Assembly (NCBI GenBank): GCA_025455635.1
Contig: JALOMF010000095.1
Coordinates: 1 to 10,646 of the forward strand
Source of the DNA: Saprospiraceae bacterium
Lineage (GTDB): Bacteria; Bacteroidota; Bacteroidia; Chitinophagales; Saprospiraceae
Reading direction: 5' to 3'
Length of the DNA stretch: 10,646 nt
Positions 5,620-10,646 of this stretch are shown here, one piece after another. The translations under genes and the position numbers were made by a program. The stretch's first letter is position 1; each line of letters begins with the position of its first letter. Under the pieces are notes generated by a model, which was not told the DNA's origin, did not search any database, and saw nothing but the letters and a program-made list of their open reading frames with translations.

Positions 5620-6576
5620 TCAAGCCCTTGTTAGGTATAGAAGCACGTTGGCTTCTATCCTTCTCAGAATGTCCTGTGTGTCAATCCTGTTGAATTTGCG
5701 GCCAGTTAGCAGCTCAAATAGTTCAATATACCTTTCAGAAACAGATTCTACGAAAACATCCGGCATCACAGGCATGATATCGCCGTCGTGACCTTGAAAA
5801 CCGTAGGACATGAGCCATTCCCGCACAAACTCCTTGGAGAGTTGTTTTTGTTGCTCCCCGTTTTTTTGACGGTCTTCGTACCCCTCCAAGTAGAAATACC
5901 TGGAGCTGTCCGGCGTATGTATCTCGTCAATCAAGTAAATCTTGCCATCTTTTTTTCCAAACTCATATTTCGTGTCCACAAGTATAAGTCCTTGATTAGC
6001 AGCCATTTGAGTGCCCCGTTCGAACAAGGCATAAGTGTACTTCTCCATCAACTTGTAGTCCTCTTCGCTCACAATCCCTTGCTGGATGATGTCTTCCCGT
6101 GAAATATCCTCGTCGTGTCCCTCGTCAGCCTTGGTCGCTGGCGTGATGATGGGGCTGGGGAATCGGTCGTGCTCCTTCATGCCATCTGGTAAGGCGACCC
6201 CACAGAGTTCCCGCTTGCCCGATTTGTAGGTGCGCCAAGCATGACCGGTCAGGTAGCCACGCACGACCATTTCGACCCGGTAAGGCTCACATCGGAGGCC
6301 CACTGCAACGCTGGGGTCGGGCGTAGCTATCAGCCAATTGGGGCAAATATCCCTCGTGGCCTCCAAGAAATGGGCAGCGATTTGGTTCAACACTTGGCCC
6401 TTGTAAGGTATCGGCCTCGGCAAAATATGGTCGAAGGCCGAGATGCGGTCAGAGGCAATCATCACCAGTTTATCACCAATCGAATACACGTCCCTTACCT
6501 TGCCGTGATAGACCGCAGTTTGCCCCGGAAACTCAAAATTCGTGCGGGTAATGCACCTTTTCTCTATTGACTCCAT
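5620..6576 (-). CDS. purC: Phosphoribosylaminoimidazole-succinocarboxamide synthase (SAICAR synthetase)
   Basis: PurC ligates aspartate to CAIR using ATP to form SAICAR, a late step of de novo purine synthesis in the cytoplasm. The protein has 318 residues, the longer form common in Bacteroidota and similar to the yeast enzyme. Visible motifs are GKVRDVY at 25-31, IASDRISAFDH at 40-50 (ATP/substrate region), VRGYLTGHAW at 105-114, the SAICAR signature VDTKYEFG at 200-207 and DEIHTPDSSRYF at 217-228. The frame is open back to a TTG at 6633, but that codon lies inside the terminator stem and upstream of the likely promoter. ATG 6576 gives the normal family N-terminus and is chosen. It appears to be its own transcription unit: a strong terminator and a -7 element precede it, and a convergent gene follows. 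No PurR-type riboswitch was seen. Confidence 0.97.
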   Translation of the reverse strand: MESIEKRCITRTNFEFPGQTAVYHGKVRDVYSIGDKLVMIASDRISAFDHILPRPIPYKGQVLNQIAAHFLEATRDICPNWLIATPDPSVAVGLRCEPYRVEMVVRGYLTGHAWRTYKSGKRELCGVALPDGMKEHDRFPSPIITPATKADEGHDEDISREDIIQQGIVSEEDYKLMEKYTYALFERGTQMAANQGLILVDTKYEFGKKDGKIYLIDEIHTPDSSRYFYLEGYEDRQKNGEQQKQLSKEFVREWLMSYGFQGHDGDIMPVMPDVFVESVSERYIELFELLTGRKFNRIDTQDILRRIEANVLLYLTRA

Positions 6577-6596
6577 GTGTTTTTTCTGATTTTGGG

Positions 6597-6604
6597 CAAA
6601 TGTA
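6597..6604 (-). promoter_or_regulatory. -7 promoter element of purC (TACATTTG)
   Basis: The minus-strand octamer TACATTTG is an exact TAnnTTTG match, 20 bases before the purC ATG. A possible -33 TTTG lies inside the right arm of the preceding terminator, about 26 bases upstream, longer than the usual spacing. The implied leader is only about 10-15 bases. Confidence 0.5.
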
Positions 6605-6626
6605 GGGACTAAACTCCGATTGGTTA

Positions 6627-6669
6627 AAAACAAAAAGGCCCGACTTGTGCTGCCGGGCCTTTTTGTTTT
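6627..6669. terminator. Bidirectional rho-independent terminator between Nudix-like gene and purC
   Basis: A perfect 16-bp inverted repeat, AAAACAAAAAGGCCCG at 6627-6642 and CGGGCCTTTTTGTTTT at 6654-6669, encloses an 11-base loop. The GC-rich core followed by T-rich DNA reads as a terminator on both strands. On the minus strand it lies 22 bases after the stop of the Nudix-like gene and should separate that gene from purC. Confidence 0.9.
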
Positions 6670-6690
6670 ATGTTCAACTATTTCTAGAAA

Positions 6691-7128
6691 TCAAAGGTCT
6701 TTGACCGAGTTTCTATCAGAAACAATGTCTTTCAATTCTTTCAGCATCTCGTACTGATGGGGCGCCACCCGTTTGAATGCCTCCTTGATGGCTACAAAAG
6801 TCCCTTTTTCAACGGCATCGTTGCCTATCTGCTTGATTTGCACCTTCACGTACTCCATGTCTTCCATCAGCAACGACTTGAGGGACGGGATGTCATGCCA
6901 GTCGCCCTCCACGGCCAAGCCTTCGTCCAACTGGCCATCCGATTGCTGCACAGGGTCTAGGGCAATGAACTTGTCATTGGCCTCCAAGGGTAGTGCTTTG
7001 GCTTGAGCGGTCTGGTGGTTGGGGAGTGCCCACGACTCATCTTTTTTGCCATCGCCGAGCATGAAGACCTCTAGCCCACGCTCCCGGATGCGATAGATTA
7101 TCAAACTTGCAGTCTTGGAGAATTCCAT
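6691..7128 (-). CDS. Nudix-fold protein lacking the Nudix box
   Basis: The protein has 145 residues. Its N-terminus, KTASLIIYRIRERGLEVFML then ESWALPNHQ (residues 5-38), matches the first strands of small Nudix hydrolases that usually read '..GLLIYR..GLEVLL.....WSIPKG'. The later segment FIALDPVQQSDGQLDEGLAV with EGD, about 54-75, matches the strands that normally follow the catalytic helix in these enzymes ('LG.V.QK.GK.V.AWAVEGD'). Between P36 and F54 only 17 residues remain where family members have about twice that, and the GX5EX7REUXEEXGU motif is absent. The normal metal-binding glutamates cannot be seen. The C-terminal half is helical (GTFVAIKEAFKRV, HQYEMLKELKD). The reading frame is intact and ordinary in codon use, so it may be a working non-hydrolytic protein. 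Start ATG 7128; proC lies upstream on the same strand with 102 bases between. Confidence 0.7.
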   Translation of the reverse strand: MEFSKTASLIIYRIRERGLEVFMLGDGKKDESWALPNHQTAQAKALPLEANDKFIALDPVQQSDGQLDEGLAVEGDWHDIPSLKSLLMEDMEYVKVQIKQIGNDAVEKGTFVAIKEAFKRVAPHQYEMLKELKDIVSDRNSVKDL

Positions 7129-7191
7129 GTCTAATTTTTGTACGAGTGAAACAGGTTAACTCGGTTTTGGTTTATTGGCCACAAAGAAACG

Positions 7192-7226
7192 GGTTTTTCA
7201 ATAAACACAACGGTTTTTCAACAAAC
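7192..7226. repeat. Direct repeat GGTTTTTCAAYAAAC, 20-base period
   Basis: GGTTTTTCAATAAAC (7192-7206) and GGTTTTTCAACAAAC (7212-7226) differ at one base and start 20 bases apart, in the gap between the proC stop and the Nudix-like gene. A looser relative, TCGGTTTTGGTTTATTGG, begins at 7161. The roughly two-helical-turn spacing would suit a protein bound to one DNA face, but no function is known. Confidence 0.45.
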
Positions 7227-7230
7227 GAGT

Positions 7231-8031
7231 TCATTTGCCAAGCTCCTGCGCCCGGTCAAAAGCGGCCACCGCTCCGTTTACAATGTCCTGAAAAACAGCG
7301 TTTTGTGAAAAAGAGCCGAGTGCTGCCTCGGTTGTTCCACCTTTGGAAGCCACTTTTTTAATCCATTCCTCACAGGAGAAATCCGACTGGTGGAACAGGT
7401 CAATCGCCCCCTGAAAGGTCTGGCTGACCAGCAGTTCCGCCTGTGCCTCGTTGAAGCCGACCTGCCTTGCAGCTGAAATCAGGGCATTCATAAAAAACCA
7501 AACGTAGGCCGGGCCACTTCCCGAAATAGCCGTGGCGGCGTCAATCAGCGTTTCGTTTTCAACGTAAATGCTCTTGCCCGTGGTGTTGATGAGGTTCTGT
7601 ACCGTGACCAGTTCTATCCTCGTCACGGCGTCGGTAGAGGTGAAGGCCGTCATGCCCATGCCGATTTGGGCGGGCAGGTTGGGCATGGCCCTGATGATTT
7701 TATGGATGCCCAGTGCTGCTGCGATTTTTTCCATTTTCACCCCGGCCATGATGCTGAGGAACACCTGCTGCGGGTCAACCATCGGCCTGATTTTTTCAAA
7801 CAAAACGGCTGAATCCTGTGGCTTGACGGCCAAAATGACAAGGTCGGCACTGGAAAGGCAGTCCTCTGGATGCTTGCAGATGGAGCCAATGTCCAAGTTT
7901 TCCAATTCTGGCCATTTTTCCTCCGATTTTTCAAGAATCATGAGGTCTTTTTTGGTCGTGACGTGCGACCGCAGGAAGGATTGGGCGTAGGTCAAGCCCA
8001 TATTACCCCCGCCGATGATGAGGATTTTCAT
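7231..8031 (-). CDS. proC: Pyrroline-5-carboxylate reductase
   Basis: ProC carries out the last step of proline synthesis, reducing 1-pyrroline-5-carboxylate to proline with NAD(P)H in the cytoplasm. The 266-residue length is typical. The N-terminal Rossmann fold starts at once with ILIIGGGNMG (residues 3-12), and AVKPQD lies at 68-73. MAGVK at 95-99 and RAMPNLPAQIGMG at 114-126 are the usual inter-domain segments. The dimerisation domain shows the active-site motif ATAISGSGPAY at 166-176 and the family signature KVASKGGTTEAAL at 226-238. ATG 8031 leaves two residues before the first Rossmann strand and is clearly right. lnt lies upstream on the same strand with a 121-base gap, and the Nudix-like gene follows. 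No clear promoter or regulatory element was identified; TCCATTTG at 8044-8051 is a weak -7 candidate. Confidence 0.97.
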   Translation of the reverse strand: MKILIIGGGNMGLTYAQSFLRSHVTTKKDLMILEKSEEKWPELENLDIGSICKHPEDCLSSADLVILAVKPQDSAVLFEKIRPMVDPQQVFLSIMAGVKMEKIAAALGIHKIIRAMPNLPAQIGMGMTAFTSTDAVTRIELVTVQNLINTTGKSIYVENETLIDAATAISGSGPAYVWFFMNALISAARQVGFNEAQAELLVSQTFQGAIDLFHQSDFSCEEWIKKVASKGGTTEAALGSFSQNAVFQDIVNGAVAAFDRAQELGK

Positions 8032-8152
8032 GCTGATTTTTTACAAATGGAAACTGGTTTTGGTTGGATAGGACACCGGGTGTAAACGAAAAATCAAGCC
8101 TATTTTGTTTCAAAACAATAGACAAAGAATGCAAACTGGAAATATTGTCCCT

Positions 8153-9976
8153 TTAAGCTTTAGGTTTCTTTTCCGACCGCTCCTTGATTTTGCTTACCAG
8201 CAAATTTGCCAATAAAATCATGGCAAGGAAAAAGGAAAACCGGGCTATCATGTCACCCCAACGCACATAAAACGTGATGCGGTCGTTGAACTTGATGTTT
8301 TGCCGGATGGCGGCTTCCTCGCCGTATTTGGTAGGCTGCTGGATGTCGCCACGCTGGTTGATGAAGCAGGAAATGCCCGTGTTTGCGGAGCGGGCAATGC
8401 TTTTGCGGGTCTCGACTGCCCGCAGCCGGGCAAAGGCCAAGTGCTGTTTGTGCCCGCCAGAATTGTCCCACCAACCGTCGTTGGTCATGATGAATGTGGC
8501 CTCGGCACCTGCACGGACATAGCCACCGTTATAATCTCCAAAGATGCTTTCGTAGCAAATGGACGGTGCCACCCGCCCGCTCTCGCTGGGGAATGCCTCC
8601 CGCAAACGCTGCGTGCCGTGCCCCTCCACCGAGCCGTCGAGCTGGTCAACGATGGGTTTCAGGAAAAACAAAACCTCGTGGTAGGGCAGTATCTCCGCAC
8701 CCGGCACCAGCTTGGATTTGATGTAAAATGGGGTGCTGTCCGCACCGCTTTCCAATTGGATGGCCGCATTGTAGATTTCGATGAACTCGACCGAGCCATT
8801 TCTTTCAATCCGCCGGGTACTGCGGGTGTGCGGCTCCCCTTCGCCGAATACTTTCAGCGCACTGATGCCCGTCACGAGCTTTACGCCGGGGTGTTTGTCC
8901 AGGAAATCCTTGGCTTGCTGGATGGCTGGATAGCGCTCCAGTCGGTCGGTTTGCACGTAGCCAAAACTGGTTTCTGGCCAAACGAGGTACTTCGTGTTTT
9001 CGCCGACTGCTTCTTCCGAAAGCCGCAAAAAGGTCTGCATTTGTTCCCGTTCCGAAACCTCGAATTTTTGGTAATGCGGCTCAAAATTGGGCTGCACCAC
9101 GGCCACTTCCACGTCCCGGCCTTCGTCCTTTTGGTTGAAATACCAGACAAGCGACCCGACTATCGGTAACAAAACCAGGAGCTTGATGCGCCAAAAAGCC
9201 CACCCGTGTTGCAGGGCTGCCTTGGGTGAAAAGCGGAACTCGCATTTTTCCAACAGCTTGAAAGTCAATACGTTAGCTGCCAATACCCACAGCGAACCAC
9301 CGAACACGCCAGTGTACTCATACCACTGCACGATTTGCGGCCATTGGGCAAATGCGTTGCCGAGCGTCAGCCACGACCACGAGATTTCCCAGTTCAGGTG
9401 CAGGAACTCAAAGCTCAGCCAATAGGCCACCAAGGAGAGGTAGCCCGTCTTGGGCAGGTATAGCCTCGTTTTATGAAAGAACCAAATCGGCACGTACATG
9501 AACCAAGCGTTTAGCCAAATCGCCACGATGCCAGCAATGAAGGCTGTATTGCCCACCCACCAGGTAACGAGGATGTTCCATAGGACAAAGGCGTGGTAGA
9601 TGTAAGGGCGGATTGACGGATTGCGGATTGCGGATTGCGGATTAGGGGCGTTGCGTTCTTTGGCTATTTCGTATTCGATGATGAGGAGGGGGACCCAGGC
9701 GATGAATAGGAGGATGGTCGAGGGGAAGGGGGGGAAGCTGAGGGCCAACAACACGGCGCTGAGGGTGCTGAGGCCGAACCAGCGGAGGCCCTTGGGGTGG
9801 TGGGTGTATTTTTTCCAGAACAGCAGGACGATGCTTGCCCAGGCCAGCACGAAAAAGAACAAAGGGCGGTGGCCCCAAAGGGTCTCGGCTTGCCAAAGGC
9901 TGTACAAGTTCCAACCAAGGGCGAGGGTGGCAATGGAGGTGGTGGCAAGCAGGCCGAGCCTGAGGCGGTTGTTCAT
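8153..9976 (-). CDS. lnt: Apolipoprotein N-acyltransferase
   Basis: Lnt transfers the third acyl chain to the N-terminal cysteine of lipoproteins at the inner membrane, completing lipoprotein maturation. The protein has 607 residues, somewhat longer than the roughly 510 of E. coli Lnt. Hydrophobic segments appear at about 8-28, 38-54, 70-101, 126-167, 179-194, 222-242 and 264-280. A periplasmic CN-hydrolase domain spans about 288-560, and a final membrane segment lies at about 579-595. The catalytic triad is visible: E335 in VWPETS, K420 in YIKSKLVP and C474 in SICYES. TNDGWW at 498-503 and the AFARLRAVE...RSANTG region also match the family. Residues 112-123 (NPQSAIRNPSIR) are encoded by a heptanucleotide repeat and sit in the loop after the third hydrophobic block. 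The start overlaps the stop of the upstream HEAT-like gene (ATGA), implying co-translation. Confidence 0.95.
   Translation of the reverse strand: MNNRLRLGLLATTSIATLALGWNLYSLWQAETLWGHRPLFFFVLAWASIVLLFWKKYTHHPKGLRWFGLSTLSAVLLALSFPPFPSTILLFIAWVPLLIIEYEIAKERNAPNPQSAIRNPSIRPYIYHAFVLWNILVTWWVGNTAFIAGIVAIWLNAWFMYVPIWFFHKTRLYLPKTGYLSLVAYWLSFEFLHLNWEISWSWLTLGNAFAQWPQIVQWYEYTGVFGGSLWVLAANVLTFKLLEKCEFRFSPKAALQHGWAFWRIKLLVLLPIVGSLVWYFNQKDEGRDVEVAVVQPNFEPHYQKFEVSEREQMQTFLRLSEEAVGENTKYLVWPETSFGYVQTDRLERYPAIQQAKDFLDKHPGVKLVTGISALKVFGEGEPHTRSTRRIERNGSVEFIEIYNAAIQLESGADSTPFYIKSKLVPGAEILPYHEVLFFLKPIVDQLDGSVEGHGTQRLREAFPSESGRVAPSICYESIFGDYNGGYVRAGAEATFIMTNDGWWDNSGGHKQHLAFARLRAVETRKSIARSANTGISCFINQRGDIQQPTKYGEEAAIRQNIKFNDRITFYVRWGDMIARFSFFLAMILLANLLVSKIKERSEKKPKA
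9608..9643. repeat. Heptanucleotide tandem repeat (GCGGATT)n inside lnt
   Basis: Three perfect copies of GCGGATT occupy 9623-9643. An 8-base variant, GACGGATT, lies at 9615-9622 and another GCGGATT at 9608-9614. On the coding strand the unit is AATCCGC. Three units make 21 bases, so the reading frame repeats every seven residues (NPQSAIR). It resembles the short heptamer repeats scattered in some bacterial genomes. Confidence 0.85.
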
Positions 9977-10599
9977 TTCGACAGTTTTTTCAACACCTTT
10001 TCAATGCGCTTTTGTTGGCTTTCCTTCGGCAATTCCGGCAGCCAGGATTTCAGCAATTCCAAGAATTCCGCTTTGTGCGTGGATGTAACCGCAGATGCAG
10101 CGCCCTCTGCGTAGGAAGGGAACTGGTTGTCAGGGCAGCGCTGCATCTGCTCCAGCAACAACGGGAAACACTCGGCCCTATACTGTTCCGTTTGCGATAG
10201 TTTAACCAAAATGCCCACCGCATGGTCACGGGTGATGACCGAACCTACGTCGGCGACCGATAAAATCAAGGGCAAATGGGCATGGACGCCTGTTGGGTTT
10301 ACCCCCGCAATATCGTCGAAGGCGGTCATGGCTCCCCAAACGAGGCGATTGTTCTTTCCTTTCAGTAATGCAATGAACAAGTCCACCTCTCCCGCAATCA
10401 ATGAAGGTTTCAAATAGCCCACCTCGTACAGTGTCTTGATGGCGTCGCTTTGGAGGTTCTTGTCCTTGCCTTTCACGATGCCCACCAATTCAGCCACGGC
10501 GGCCTGGTCGTTGCCTTCGGCAATTTTCTTGGCGAGGATTTGATTTGGCACTTCGTCTCGGCGGCCAAGAGAAGTGGCGAGTTGATTAATTATTGGCAT
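9973..10599 (-). CDS. HEAT-like helical repeat protein
   Basis: The protein has 208 residues, no signal peptide and no membrane segment. It is built of paired amphipathic helices of about 35-40 residues, typical of HEAT/ARM-type solenoids. Examples are AVAELVGIVKGK followed by NLQSDAIKTLYEVGYL, VDLFIALLKGKNN followed by RLVWGAMTAFDDIAG, HAHLPLILSVAD followed by TRDHAVGILVKLSQ, and CFPLLLEQMQRC. The C-terminus is a basic helix (QKRIEKVLKKLSK). Such proteins usually serve as scaffolds or binding partners and have no catalytic motif, and none is seen here. ATG 10599 is the first start in frame and fits the first helix. The stop TGA shares bases with the lnt start (ATGA, 9976-9973), so the two are probably translated together. 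The specific role is unknown; a link to lipoprotein maturation is suggested only by this overlap. Confidence 0.75.
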   Translation of the reverse strand: MPIINQLATSLGRRDEVPNQILAKKIAEGNDQAAVAELVGIVKGKDKNLQSDAIKTLYEVGYLKPSLIAGEVDLFIALLKGKNNRLVWGAMTAFDDIAGVNPTGVHAHLPLILSVADVGSVITRDHAVGILVKLSQTEQYRAECFPLLLEQMQRCPDNQFPSYAEGAASAVTSTHKAEFLELLKSWLPELPKESQQKRIEKVLKKLSK

Positions 10600-10646
10600 C
10601 CGAAGGTACCTTGTTTCTTTTTTTGAAATAATCCAAGGAGAGTATA

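Noticed and set aside
8300..9169. A 289-codon plus-strand reading frame opposite lnt
   Set aside because: It is antisense to the conserved CN-hydrolase domain of lnt, which has its full catalytic triad. The antisense product has no coherent motifs.

Overview
The window comes from a Bacteroidota genome, possibly the Saprospiria/Chitinophagia side (a low-confidence guess). Three things support this. The housekeeping proteins have Bacteroidota-type sequences (long purC, HD-domain CCA nucleotidyltransferase, Lnt ending in a C-terminal membrane segment). There are no clear Shine-Dalgarno sequences. Several genes are preceded by the Bacteroidota -7 promoter element TAnnTTTG at a similar distance from the start codon.

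Layout. Positions 1-2404 hold two tRNA-processing genes on the minus strand: cca (3' end cut off by the window edge, apparently starting at TTG 1299) and a DusB-like dihydrouridine synthase. Positions 2405-5619 are a looser, AT-rich accessory stretch. It holds a secreted beta-barrel protein (+), a hypothetical lipoprotein (-), a 107-residue beta-sandwich-like protein (+), several hairpins or terminators, and two short coding-like fragments that look like decayed genes. Positions 5620-10599 return to compact minus-strand housekeeping genes: purC, a Nudix-fold protein that appears to lack its Nudix box, proC, lnt, and a HEAT-like repeat protein whose stop codon overlaps the lnt start (ATGA).

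The genes do not form one pathway. cca and dus mature and modify tRNA. purC makes purines and proC makes proline. lnt finishes lipoprotein acylation, which the lipoprotein at 3972-4562 may need. Strong hairpin terminators separate transcription units at 3692-3734 and 6627-6669, and the second sits immediately upstream of the purC promoter.

I see no CRISPR array, rRNA, tRNA, intact mobile element or recognisable defence system. The most notable items are the box-less Nudix protein, a heptanucleotide repeat expanded in frame inside lnt, a terminator hairpin with no gene in front of it (2761-2792), and shared -7 promoter elements that settle several start codons.
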